From positions 1 to 42,739 of the forward strand of contig CADALZ010000023.1 of assembly GCA_902788865.1 (NCBI GenBank): 42,739 bases of DNA, in the 5' to 3' direction. Below the pieces are notes generated by a model. It worked only from the letters and a program-made list of their open reading frames with translations. It was not told the DNA's origin and made no database searches. Position numbers and translations under genes: made by a program. Source of the DNA: an uncultured Bacteroidales bacterium (GTDB lineage Bacteria; Bacteroidota; Bacteroidia; Bacteroidales; Bacteroidaceae). Every line of letters starts with the position of its first letter. The first letter of the stretch is position 1. Positions 31,620-39,851 of this stretch are shown here, piece after piece.

Positions 31620-33362
31620 TTATAGCATGTAAATATATTCGTCAAGATTTTTCGCTCCACCAGCCTCACCAGAGATCTTTCTGTATAATCTACTGCGAAT
31701 ATTTGAAAGATTTGACTTACTATAATTCGTTAAAAAGGCCACATCCTTCGGAGATACACCCATTCTGCTAAGTAATAATATTTGAAGTTCAATATCACTG
31801 TACACACTTTTGCACATTAAGCGATTCATGAAGTCTGGGGCTAAATCATAGTATGTATTCTTCAGTTTCACAAAATCTTTATAGCTTAATCTTTCTTTTT
31901 GCTTATTAATAAGATATATAACTCGAGCATGCATTTCTGACTCTTTCAGTTTAGCGTCAATTTCTTCTCTATGTCTTTGGATTTCCTCTGCATCTGCAAT
32001 TTGGCTAAGCAGTAGAGAATGCATCTCTTTTAACAAATCAGACTGAACAGGCTCTGAATCTGTTGGGCAGTCCAACTGAGACTCAAGTACCTTGGCATAG
32101 TCTTTCTTTTGTTCTATTGAAAGCTCTGCTATTCGTTTCATCGTTTGTTGTGCTTGTTCCAGTTCTTCCATTTTATTCTGCATGGCCTGTCTCGCTTGTC
32201 TTACTTGACTTACATATTTAAGCACACCCAAAGCAATGGTGATTAAAGAGAGAACAAGTATTAAGATAATCCAACGATTTGTATTATTGCGAATAGTGAT
32301 GGCTTCACGCTCTTCTATGGCTTTCTGATAATTGTAGAGGGAAGCCATTTGAGCGATACTTTCTGTTGCAGTAATTGATTTGACAGAATCTCTAAAAATT
32401 AGATATTGGTTTAAGTAGAAAGTCTCTTCATTATCATGATGCTTTTCTGCATTTATAATTGCTAAATGCTCATATGCGGATTGTTTGCCATATATGTTAC
32501 CTACGTGAAGCAATTCGTTGAAATAATATGAAGCTGAGTCGATAACACCTAATTTATAATAGATAATTCCAGCAATAGAATAAATATTACTGATATTTGA
32601 ACGATTTACATGCTTGAGTGGCAATTGAATATATGTTTTCGCTTTTTTAACATCCCCTATCTCACAATATAAATTGGCAATTTGACAATCTATTTCATCC
32701 ATTGCTAAACTATCAGATCCTTCTGTGAGTAACGTTCTTGCTCTTAAATAATAGTCCAGCGACATGTCAAACATATTGCGACTACCATAAATAAACCCCA
32801 TATTCACCAGATCACTACTCATCTCAGTTTTTTCTTCTAAGATAGAGTCATTTAGGTAAGAGCTTTGATAGCACGATAGAGCTTCGTCATACAGATTCTG
32901 GCGGTAGAACAGAAATCCCATCTGGTTATTGACGTAGCGTCGAAGTGGTGAGGCTCCTTCTGGCAATACCTCCAATGCTTTCTGATAATACTCCAAAGCT
33001 CGTGGTGCATCACCAAGATCACGATAGGTGCTACCCATATAGTAATAGGCTTCAGGGAGTAGGCGTTTATCACCTCCATGCTCGTAGTAGTGCAACACTG
33101 ATAGCATGAGGCTGTCGGAAGTTTGGGAAATATAGGCTTTGTCCTGAGCCTTAATAGTGAGCAGGCTATAATACATCTGTGTGGCTTTGTCCCACTGAAG
33201 GCTTTCTGCTTTCAAAGATTCCAGCAATGCAATGGCACTATCGGGCTGCACAGAGGCCAAGCTGTCTGCCACCAGAAACTGGGGCGGATAGCTCTGTCTG
33301 TGCTGGCAGGAACAGACAGCCAGCAGATAGACAACTATAAAAAGCGGAAGAATGTTTTTCAT
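31620..33362 (-). CDS. Membrane-spanning TPR regulator with C-terminal HTH
   Basis: 580 aa. N-terminal signal or lipobox (VCSC at 16-19), then TPR-like helical repeats at about 30-340 (for example YYYMGSTYRDLGDAPRALEY, LVNMGFIYGSRNMFDMSLDY), expected in the periplasm. One transmembrane helix at 363-384 and a long coiled coil (386-480, ELEQAQQTMKRIAELSIEQ) follow. The C-terminal helix-turn-helix (522-563, DIELQILLLSRMGVSPKD, FLTNYSKSNLSNIRSRLYRK) resembles sigma-4/LuxR-type DNA-binding domains. This is the layout of a one-component transmembrane transcription factor, known in Bacteroidales as TPR/DUF6377-type proteins. It has its own consensus promoter (33388-33418) and lies 145 bp before the DUF3244 gene, whose promoter carries the direct-repeat site it probably recognises. 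Confidence 0.87.
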   Translation of the reverse strand: MKNILPLFIVVYLLAVCSCQHRQSYPPQFLVADSLASVQPDSAIALLESLKAESLQWDKATQMYYSLLTIKAQDKAYISQTSDSLMLSVLHYYEHGGDKRLLPEAYYYMGSTYRDLGDAPRALEYYQKALEVLPEGASPLRRYVNNQMGFLFYRQNLYDEALSCYQSSYLNDSILEEKTEMSSDLVNMGFIYGSRNMFDMSLDYYLRARTLLTEGSDSLAMDEIDCQIANLYCEIGDVKKAKTYIQLPLKHVNRSNISNIYSIAGIIYYKLGVIDSASYYFNELLHVGNIYGKQSAYEHLAIINAEKHHDNEETFYLNQYLIFRDSVKSITATESIAQMASLYNYQKAIEEREAITIRNNTNRWIILILVLSLITIALGVLKYVSQVRQARQAMQNKMEELEQAQQTMKRIAELSIEQKKDYAKVLESQLDCPTDSEPVQSDLLKEMHSLLLSQIADAEEIQRHREEIDAKLKESEMHARVIYLINKQKERLSYKDFVKLKNTYYDLAPDFMNRLMCKSVYSDIELQILLLSRMGVSPKDVAFLTNYSKSNLSNIRSRLYRKISGEAGGAKNLDEYIYML

Positions 33363-33387
33363 ATCTCCACAAAGCCTAACTTTGTTA

Positions 33388-33418
33388 CAAATATAAAGTT
33401 TTACAGAGAGATTTCAAA
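33388..33418 (-). promoter_or_regulatory. Promoter of the TPR/HTH regulator
   Basis: Minus strand TTTG (33415-33418), 19-bp spacer, TATATTTG (33388-33395), about 25 bp before the ATG. Full consensus, unlike the promoters of the downstream genes. Confidence 0.7.
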
Positions 33419-33555
33419 CATTTATTCAAGAAATGCAAGGTTTTTTCACGGAAATACCCAACATTACCGTAAAAACACTACACTATTACATCATGTAACG
33501 CTGGATATTTCTGCAGAAACACAAAGCGTTAGAGAAAACAAGGCTTAGTTTTGGT

Positions 33556-33596
33556 AAAAAAAGTAGGGCATACCTATGAAAAACATAGGCATGCCC
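33556..33596 (-). terminator. Terminator after secG
   Basis: Minus strand: 13-bp stem between 33584-33596 and 33566-33578 (one G-U), 5-nt loop, then a run of T (33556-33562). Marks the end of the pdxA-secG gene block. Confidence 0.88.
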
Positions 33597-33627
33597 ACTT
33601 TTCTCTCTCTCCAATATCAGTGTCAGA

Positions 33628-33996
33628 TTACTCGGCTGGAGTAGCTGCATCTGCAGGTGTGGCAGGCGTAGCTGCCTCAGCAGGTGCTGTGGTGCCAACA
33701 GGCATGTTGTATGGGTTGGTGCTCTGCTGCTCTACGGCCTGCTGCATGATGGCATCTTGTGAAGAACTACCACCATAATTCAGTGCATAAGCAGACAGGA
33801 TGCTGCATACTACCATTACACCTGCCAGGGTCCAAGTGGCCTTCTCTAAGAAGTCTGTAGTCTTACGTACACCCAGAACGGCATTTGATGAAGAAAAACC
33901 AGATGCCAAACCGCCACCTTTGGAATTTTGAATCAATACTATGCCACACATCAGAATAGATGCAATCAGCATTAAAATCACTAAAAGTAAATACAT
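33628..33996 (-). CDS. secG: Preprotein translocase subunit SecG
   Basis: 122 aa. Two transmembrane helices, LLLVILMLIASILMCGIVL and TWTLAGVMVVCSILSAYAL, flank the conserved cytoplasmic loop IQNSKGGGLASGFSSSNAVLGVRKTTDFLEKAT, the SecG hallmark (residues 23-55). The C-terminal tail is Ala/Pro/Thr-rich, common in Bacteroidetes. Accessory subunit of the SecYEG channel in the inner membrane. It starts one base after the previous gene ends and is followed by a strong terminator, so it is the last gene of its operon. Confidence 0.95.
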   Translation of the reverse strand: MYLLLVILMLIASILMCGIVLIQNSKGGGLASGFSSSNAVLGVRKTTDFLEKATWTLAGVMVVCSILSAYALNYGGSSSQDAIMQQAVEQQSTNPYNMPVGTTAPAEAATPATPADAATPAE

Positions 33997-33997
33997 T

Positions 33998-34684
33998 TTA
34001 TAATTTATTTGATTTATCGTTAATAATAAGTTTCTCTAAAAATCGTATTTGGTCTGCAAAGTAAGCATTTTTTTTTGGATATTTCAAGTTTAATTTCCTA
34101 ATAATTTCAAGTGCCTTCTCATATCTTTGCTGACGGATGTAGATTTTGGCCAGTGTTTCAGTGAAATAACTGTCGTCTAAATCGTCTGGAGCTGCTTCTG
34201 GAGTAGCTGATTCTGCTGGCGTTTCTACAGGTTCTGGTGCTGCAGAGGTGGCAGAAGCCTGAGGCGTTTCTTCTGTCAAGAGGTAGGCGGCATAGTCGGT
34301 AGTATAGTCCAACTGCTGCACTGGGCTGACTTCCTCTGTAGGCAGACTCTGCAAGAAGCTGTTGATAAGCGTGAGGGTGCGATCTTCTACAGGCTGCAAA
34401 GCTTCTTCCTCTGCATCTGCCTCTGGCATCTGCGGAGCTATGAGTGGGGCTTCGCCTTCTATAAGCTGGAAAAGACGACGACGATCTGTGATGTAGGGTG
34501 CATTCTTGCGTAGCTCGTCTCCAAAGCTGGCATCGTGCAGCAGATAGAGGTTCTGCAGATAGAGCAGACGCAAGGTCTGGAAATAGGGATAGCGGGGTAT
34601 CTGCGTGCGAAGCTCATAGAGTGTCTCCTGACTGAGCTGCTCTGGATGCGCTACCAGTTCCTGTATGTCTGCACTTGTCATCAT
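33998..34684 (-). CDS. Conserved TPR-like protein between lptE and secG
   Basis: 228 aa, no signal peptide or membrane helix. N-terminal helical region (ELVAHPEQLSQETLYELR, YPYFQTLRLLYLQNLYLL), an acidic Pro/Ala/Thr-rich linker at about 85-165, and a C-terminal TPR-like unit (ETLAKIYIRQQRYEKALEIIRKLNLKYPKKNAYFADQIRFLEKL from about 177). Its start overlaps the lptE stop (TAATG) and its end is one base from secG, so all three are translationally coupled. Conserved at this place in Bacteroidales; function unknown, possibly envelope assembly by context. Confidence 0.85.
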   Translation of the reverse strand: MMTSADIQELVAHPEQLSQETLYELRTQIPRYPYFQTLRLLYLQNLYLLHDASFGDELRKNAPYITDRRRLFQLIEGEAPLIAPQMPEADAEEEALQPVEDRTLTLINSFLQSLPTEEVSPVQQLDYTTDYAAYLLTEETPQASATSAAPEPVETPAESATPEAAPDDLDDSYFTETLAKIYIRQQRYEKALEIIRKLNLKYPKKNAYFADQIRFLEKLIINDKSNKL

Positions 34685-35214
34685 TACCAGTTGGCTACCG
34701 TTGAGTTATAGATTTGTTCTGCAATATCTTTCACCAAGATGGTAATGAGCTCGTCTTGCACATCAGTGAGCAGACGGGAAGAGTCGTAGGTCTGGAAGGC
34801 CGTGAACGTACGATTGGTGAAGTTTTCCTCCTCATTGGTGGTATTCTGGTAGTTCACGCTGATGGTGAGCGTGAGCTTCACCTTAGAAGAATAGCCACTG
34901 GCATCGATGGCCTCGTTGTACTGATTATATCCAGTAATCTCCCCATCGATGACCAAATCGCCACCTGTGTCCACCAGCTTCAGACGGGTCTGCTGGATGA
35001 AAAGGTCTTTCAGCTTATCGTTGAAGGTAGAGGCCAGCGGACCATACACGTATTCTGCATGGTTGGCGAAGTCGTCTATCTGAATGGTCTTCACGCGGTT
35101 ATAGTCGATGGAGCTGATGGGTGCAAGCCCAAAGCCCGACACGGTGCAAGAGACCATGGTGAAGAGCAGACTACAGAGCAGCGTCGTCTTTATGATTGCC
35201 TTTGTCCAAGCCAT
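34684..35214 (-). CDS. lptE: LptE-like LPS assembly lipoprotein
   Basis: About 176 aa from the ATG at 35214. Lipobox LLFTMVSC (Cys23), then TVSGFGLAPISSIDYNRVKTIQI. The fold pattern (SIDYNRVKTIQIDDF, a middle FNDKLKDLFIQQTRLKLVDTGGDLVIDGEITGY, and a C-terminal helix) fits the Bacteroidetes LptE family, the lipoprotein plug of the LptD channel that delivers LPS to the outer leaflet. The start codon lies inside the 3' end of the sigma-54 activator gene (44-bp overlap). Longer upstream starts would remove the signal. Bacteroidetes LptE is very divergent from E. coli LptE, so the name rests on family pattern and context. Confidence 0.85.
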   Translation of the reverse strand: MAWTKAIIKTTLLCSLLFTMVSCTVSGFGLAPISSIDYNRVKTIQIDDFANHAEYVYGPLASTFNDKLKDLFIQQTRLKLVDTGGDLVIDGEITGYNQYNEAIDASGYSSKVKLTLTISVNYQNTTNEEENFTNRTFTAFQTYDSSRLLTDVQDELITILVKDIAEQIYNSTVANW

Positions 35215-36457
35215 AATCCTTAATCTTTCTATAGAGGGTTCGTTCTGATATGCCCAGTTCGGCAGCCGCACTCTTTCGGCGACCATGATGCTTCTCCAGG
35301 GCTTTGATAATCTTATCTTTCAAGGCATCAGAGAGGGAGAGATTCTCTTCTTCTAGCACTTCGGTGTTTTGTATATCGTCATCTACATCCACGGCCTTGA
35401 TGGTGTGCTGTGGCTGGATGTAGCCAGAGATCTGTGGAGTAGCCATAGCCACTGACTGCGAGGGGTGTATCAGCTTCACAGAAGGCTGATCGGGCACCGA
35501 CTGCTGTCGAGGCAACTGCTGCTTCTGCTGTAGGTCTTCTATCTGCTTCTTCAGGTCTTGAATCTCCTGGCGCATGCCCAGCAGGGCTTGCATCAGAAAC
35601 TCTCGCTCGTTCTCGAAGCTTTTCCCCCCTGTTCCTATCAGCACAGGCAACTGGGGCTCACGCGACTGCTCCTTGAGGTAACGGCTCAGCATCTGAGCAT
35701 CGACTTCCCTGTTTTCTTCGAGGATAGAGATGCGCTCAGTAACATTCTTCAGCTCACGCACATTGCCTGGCCAAGAATAGTTGAGTACCGACTGCTTACC
35801 ATCTTCTGTAAGGCGGATGGCTGGCATGTGGTATTTTTCAGCAAAGTCGGCTGCAAACTTGCGGAACAGCAGCAACACGTCATTGCCACGCTCACGCAGA
35901 GGTGGCAGCATGATAGGCACCACGCTGAGACGGTAGTACAAATCCCTGCGGAAACGTCCATCGGCAATGGCTTGCGTCATGTTCAGATTGGTGGCAGCCA
36001 CAATGCGTACATTGGTCTTCTCTACCTTTGAAGAGCCCACCTTAATATATTCGCCACTCTCCAGCACACGCAGCAGTCGGGCTTGTGTAGAGAGGGGAAG
36101 CTCACCTACCTCATCAAGGAAGATGGTGCCACCATTGGCCTCGCCAAAATAGCCTTTACGCTCATCAATGGCTCCTGTAAATGCACCTTTCACATGCCCG
36201 AAAAGCTCAGAGTCAATCGTACCTTCTGGAATGGCTCCGCAGTTCACGGCAATGTAGTTCTGGTGCTTACGGGGGCTATAGGCGTGGATAATCTTAGGGA
36301 AACTCTCCTTTCCCACACCACTCTCTCCCGTTATCAGCACAGAAGCATCAGTAGGAGCCACCTGCAAGGCAGCGTCGATGCCATGCAGCAGTGCTTCATT
36401 GTTGCCAATAATGCCAAAGTGAAGTTTGACTTGTTGTATTACTTCGGGTCTAATCAT
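35171..36457 (-). CDS. Sigma-54-dependent transcriptional activator, no receiver domain
   Basis: 428 aa. AAA+ domain from residue 15: Walker A GESGVGKE (44-51), the sigma-54 contact motif GAFTGA (91-96), Walker B TIFLDE (111-116), ending near YSWPGNVRELKNV. A Gln-rich helical linker (about 300-325, QDLKKQIEDLQQKQQLP) follows. The C-terminal Fis-type HTH reads RKSAAAELGISERTLYRKIKDYGL. The protein begins directly at the AAA+ part with only about 15 residues before it, so there is no response-regulator or ligand domain; activity may be set by expression or by an unlinked partner. It overlaps lptE by 44 bp and follows pdxA by 12 bp, a synteny common in Bacteroidales. Confidence 0.93.
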   Translation of the reverse strand: MIRPEVIQQVKLHFGIIGNNEALLHGIDAALQVAPTDASVLITGESGVGKESFPKIIHAYSPRKHQNYIAVNCGAIPEGTIDSELFGHVKGAFTGAIDERKGYFGEANGGTIFLDEVGELPLSTQARLLRVLESGEYIKVGSSKVEKTNVRIVAATNLNMTQAIADGRFRRDLYYRLSVVPIMLPPLRERGNDVLLLFRKFAADFAEKYHMPAIRLTEDGKQSVLNYSWPGNVRELKNVTERISILEENREVDAQMLSRYLKEQSREPQLPVLIGTGGKSFENEREFLMQALLGMRQEIQDLKKQIEDLQQKQQLPRQQSVPDQPSVKLIHPSQSVAMATPQISGYIQPQHTIKAVDVDDDIQNTEVLEEENLSLSDALKDKIIKALEKHHGRRKSAAAELGISERTLYRKIKDYGLDKGNHKDDAAL

Positions 36458-36469
36458 TCAGGTTAAGGT

Positions 36470-37567
36470 TTATAGTTCGTCTTCTGTATTGGTATTCATC
36501 TGCTTCAGCTTATCGCTGTCATCACGCCTGTCGTAATATTGCTTGCGCAAAGGATTGGCATGTGCCACGCGTTCACGCTCACGCTGACGATAGATGTCGA
36601 GTGCCAGATAGATAGCCTGACGGAAGGAGGCCTCATCCATCATGCCCTTGCCTACCACCTCATACTTGGCATCATAGATAGGAGCCGTACGCACCAAAGG
36701 GAGGCCAGCCGTATAGACCACACCTTCTTCCTGAGAGAGGGTATTGAACACCGCCAAACCCTGGTCGTGGTACATAGCCAGTACACCATCGTAGTGAAGA
36801 TAGTCTTCTCTGCCCATGAACTCATCTACGGCAAAAGGTCCAAAGCAGAGTATGCCTTGACGAGCTTCTTCTGCAATGACAGGGCGGATGCAATATTCTT
36901 CTTCAGAGTCAAAGGCATCTGCCTTGCGAGGATTGAGTGAAAGCACTGCAATGCGAGGGGCATCTATGCCAAAGTCGGTACGCAGGGAGGCTGCAAATGC
37001 CTCCAGGCGTTCTTTCAGCAGCTCAGGTGTCAAGGCTGCAGGGACTTCACGCAGAGGCATGTTGCCTGTTGCAGAAGCCATACGGAAGTTGTCTTTCACA
37101 TAGATGGCAAGCGACTTGCATCCTTCACCAATAGCTTGTTCCAGATAGCCGTGCTGTGTATGAAAGGGGAAGGCATCAGAGCAGAGAGTCTGATGATTGA
37201 CAGGGGCTGTAACCAGCACGTCCACCAGATGGTCGTGGTATTCTTCCACCACTTTCTGCAAAGCATCAGAAGCGGCCTTGGCTGCCTCTGCGTCGGCCTT
37301 TCCGAAATCTACTTTCACCTCATCGGCTGTGCAGGTCACCACGTTCAGTTTCTCACTGTCGGCATCGGCTGCTGAGTTCACAATGGTGAAATTGGTGTTC
37401 AGATCCATGGCCTTGCGATGATAGGCTGCCACCTTAGGAGAACCATACACCATAGGGGTGCAGAGATCCAGCATCATAGGATTGTCGAAAGTCTTCAGAA
37501 TGACTTCGTATCCCACACCGTTTATATCACCTTGAGTAATTGCTACTATTATCTTATTATCTTCCAT
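36470..37567 (-). CDS. pdxA: 4-hydroxythreonine-4-phosphate dehydrogenase
   Basis: 365-aa cytoplasmic enzyme of pyridoxal-5-phosphate synthesis (DXP-dependent route), oxidising 4-phosphohydroxy-L-threonine with NAD(P). Starts KIIVAITQGDINGVGYEVILK. PdxA blocks: VTAPVNHQTLCSDAFPFHTQHGYLE, whose His residues are candidate metal ligands; VLSLNPRKAD; FGPFAVDEF; and VLAMYHDQGLAVFNTL, with the third metal-binding His. Slightly longer than E. coli PdxA, with a charged C-terminal tail. It lies in a minus-strand block downstream of the DUF4837 gene (18 bp) and upstream of the sigma-54 activator (12 bp). Confidence 0.94.
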   Translation of the reverse strand: MEDNKIIVAITQGDINGVGYEVILKTFDNPMMLDLCTPMVYGSPKVAAYHRKAMDLNTNFTIVNSAADADSEKLNVVTCTADEVKVDFGKADAEAAKAASDALQKVVEEYHDHLVDVLVTAPVNHQTLCSDAFPFHTQHGYLEQAIGEGCKSLAIYVKDNFRMASATGNMPLREVPAALTPELLKERLEAFAASLRTDFGIDAPRIAVLSLNPRKADAFDSEEEYCIRPVIAEEARQGILCFGPFAVDEFMGREDYLHYDGVLAMYHDQGLAVFNTLSQEEGVVYTAGLPLVRTAPIYDAKYEVVGKGMMDEASFRQAIYLALDIYRQRERERVAHANPLRKQYYDRRDDSDKLKQMNTNTEDEL

Positions 37568-37585
37568 GTTTTAGTCTTACTGAAA

Positions 37586-38653
37586 TTAGTTAGAACCCTC
37601 GTCTTCCATACCGATAGGAATTTCGCCAGATTCATTCTTGCTATTTGGCAGGCGAAGCGTATAGAGCGAGGCTTCCATGCCTTTCACAAGGTTACGTTTG
37701 TTCTTATCAGGAGCATAGACAAATATTTCTTCTACTATCACACGCTGGTTGGCCTGATCCACACGGGCTTGTGAGACATATGGTCCACCCATGAAGTCGC
37801 CCTTCATGCGCCAAAGGCCACGTGCCTCGAAGACATACTCCCCATTGAGGTTGTAAGCCGTCACATTGGTCATCAGAGAGTCTGTGGACATATAGCTGTC
37901 TTCCTTTGCACCAGGGATATTGGCTTTCATCACAGAGTCGCGCTTGTTCACAAAGAATTCCTTTGTGAAGGTACGAGTGTCTGTATATGGATAGGAATAA
38001 ATCACATAATTACGATCGTTGGTTGCAGTGTTGGTGCCAGCCCAGAAGAAGTTCTCCCCTTGCTTGGTGGAGCGCAACTCGCCAGTCACCCAGACATCAC
38101 AGTCGAACATGCTTTTCACCTGCGTAGAGATGTAGTCGCTGTGTTCGTAGCGCAGCAAATCTATCTGGCGATTCATCTCAGCATGATTGAACACGTCGAT
38201 GATTCGCTGTTTGTTGGCAGTGACAAACTCCTCAAAGGTTTCCTCGTCTGGTGCCTGGATATTCAGAATGGCCTGCGGATAGGAATACACATCCTTAGAA
38301 TAGCGGAACTTGCCTTGTGTGTAGGTATTCTTGATGTCCACCACTATGATGTTTCGCACCAGTTTCATGGTGGCATCATAGTTACGTGGGGCTGTATGCA
38401 TGATGCGGAAGGAGCGCTCTGGCTGTGGAAGGCCAGGCACGTCTGAGTCGAGCACATTGAAGAGGGCACGACCAGCAGGACGTTCCCAGAGGTCATCGTC
38501 CACCACTACCAAAAGCTCGTAGGCACCACCGCTGGAAGTAGGTGTCAGAATGCTTACTCCACCTCTGCGAGGACGACTGTTCGAGCGGTTGCAAGCAGAG
38601 ACTGCCAGCAACACCATCAACATCATACTGAAATAATATACATATCTTTTCAT
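37586..38653 (-). CDS. DUF4837 family lipoprotein
   Basis: 355 aa. Lipoprotein signal MKRYVYYFSMMLMVLLAVSAC (Cys21), then an Arg-rich start NRSNSRPRRGG. Pattern GGAYELLVVVDDDLWERPAGRALF, LDSDVPGLPQPERSFRI and DRNYVIYSYPYTDTRTFTKEFFV fits DUF4837, a Bacteroidetes-only family without assigned function, presumably in the periplasm or outer membrane. It has its own promoter at 38684-38715 and probably leads the pdxA-secG transcription block, the spacing to pdxA being 18 bp. Confidence 0.87.
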   Translation of the reverse strand: MKRYVYYFSMMLMVLLAVSACNRSNSRPRRGGVSILTPTSSGGAYELLVVVDDDLWERPAGRALFNVLDSDVPGLPQPERSFRIMHTAPRNYDATMKLVRNIIVVDIKNTYTQGKFRYSKDVYSYPQAILNIQAPDEETFEEFVTANKQRIIDVFNHAEMNRQIDLLRYEHSDYISTQVKSMFDCDVWVTGELRSTKQGENFFWAGTNTATNDRNYVIYSYPYTDTRTFTKEFFVNKRDSVMKANIPGAKEDSYMSTDSLMTNVTAYNLNGEYVFEARGLWRMKGDFMGGPYVSQARVDQANQRVIVEEIFVYAPDKNKRNLVKGMEASLYTLRLPNSKNESGEIPIGMEDEGSN

Positions 38654-38683
38654 AAGCTCAACATATTATATAATTAGGTGCAA

Positions 38684-38715
38684 CAAATCTACAAAGAAAT
38701 GCTACGAACCCCAAA
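38684..38715 (-). promoter_or_regulatory. Promoter upstream of the DUF4837-pdxA-secG block
   Basis: Minus strand TTTG (38712-38715), 20-bp spacer, TAGATTTG (38684-38691), 30 bp before the ATG. Full consensus. Confidence 0.65.
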
Positions 38716-38719
38716 TGTT

Positions 38720-39778
38720 CTATGTTAAATCTTCGTTAAATCCCTCTTGCTTAGCCGTTGAGAGCATTCCGCAGGCTGCAAAGATGTCTTCCCCGCGTGA
38801 GGCCCTGATGGTAGAGAACAGGCCGTGTGATGTGAGATAGTCACGGAAGCGCACCATCTCTTCCATGCTCACGCCTTCCAGTTCCACCCCAGGTATGGCA
38901 TGGAAACGTATCAAATTGATGCGACAGTCTAACCCTCGGAGAAGTTTCAGCAGTTCCTTGGCATAGAGTTCTGAGTCGTTGATGCCTTTGAAGAGGATGT
39001 ACTCAAACGAGAGGCGACGTTGCTTACTGAAATCATAATCACGCAGCAAGGCCACCACATCACGGATAGAGAAGGCTTTCTCTGCTGGCATCAGCTCTCG
39101 ACGCTGTGCAGGTATGGGTGAATGGAGACTGATGGCCAGGTGGCAATCGGACTCTTCCAAGAAGCGTTTCAAGCCCTTAGCCAAGCCAACAGACGACAAG
39201 GTGATACGCTTAGGGCTCCACGCATAGCCCCACGGGGCTGTCATAATCTGCAGGGCTTTCAAGACCTGGTCAAGATTGTCGAGTGGTTCACCCATGCCCA
39301 TCATGACAATGTTTGTCAGCTTGTCATACTCTGGCAATGAATTGATCTGATTGATGATTTGTGCCGCAGTAAGATTTGCCTTGAACCCTTGCTTACCTGT
39401 CATGCAGAACTTACAGTTCATCTTGCAGCCAACCTGTGAGGACACGCAGAGGGTTGCTCTGTCATCGTCGGGGATATAGACCGTCTCCACATAATGTCCT
39501 GGACCTGCGGCATAGAGGTATTTCACCGTGCCATCTACAGAGCGCATCGCTTCCACAGGATCTGAGGCCCCCACCTCGTATGATTCACTGAGCAAATTAC
39601 GATTCTTCAGTGAGAGGTTGGTCATCTCATCGAGTGAGCGCACACGCTTCACATAAAGCCACGAGGCTATCTGCTTGGCTGTAAAGGCAGGCATGTCTAA
39701 CTGCCGCACTATCTGCTGTAGTTCCTCCAGCGTCTTTCCAAGTAATGGTTCCTTGAACTGTGATTCCATCATCTTCAA
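38720..39778 (-). CDS. rlmN: 23S rRNA (adenine2503-C2)/tRNA adenine37 methyltransferase RlmN
   Basis: 352-aa radical SAM enzyme placing the C2 methyl on A2503 of 23S rRNA. The 4Fe-4S motif is CKMNCKFC with Cys118, Cys122 and Cys125. GQVGC-type SSQVGCKMNC, VMMGMGEPLDN, ITLSSVGLAKGL-like and AISLHSP motifs follow, and the C-terminal Cys in EDIFAACGML is the methyl-carrying residue. Length is standard. It is separated from the upstream PPIase gene by a terminator. Adjacent in-frame Met codons (MKMM) leave a small doubt about the exact start. Confidence 0.96.
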   Translation of the reverse strand: MKMMESQFKEPLLGKTLEELQQIVRQLDMPAFTAKQIASWLYVKRVRSLDEMTNLSLKNRNLLSESYEVGASDPVEAMRSVDGTVKYLYAAGPGHYVETVYIPDDDRATLCVSSQVGCKMNCKFCMTGKQGFKANLTAAQIINQINSLPEYDKLTNIVMMGMGEPLDNLDQVLKALQIMTAPWGYAWSPKRITLSSVGLAKGLKRFLEESDCHLAISLHSPIPAQRRELMPAEKAFSIRDVVALLRDYDFSKQRRLSFEYILFKGINDSELYAKELLKLLRGLDCRINLIRFHAIPGVELEGVSMEEMVRFRDYLTSHGLFSTIRASRGEDIFAACGMLSTAKQEGFNEDLT

Positions 39779-39793
39779 ACAAAAAGGTTTGAC

Positions 39794-39828
39794 AAAAAAG
39801 GCCGTCCGACTTGCACCTTCGGACGGCC
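39794..39828 (-). terminator. Terminator after the PpiD-like gene
   Basis: Perfect 10-bp G/C-rich stem (39800-39809 with 39819-39828), 9-nt loop, followed by six T on the minus strand. Confidence 0.9.
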
Positions 39829-39851
39829 CCTTTCTGTTGTCTTATATCTTA

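Noticed and set aside
33123-33548. 141-codon plus-strand open frame over the regulator start
   Set aside because: Opposes the TPR/HTH gene and its promoter; no domain or start signal.
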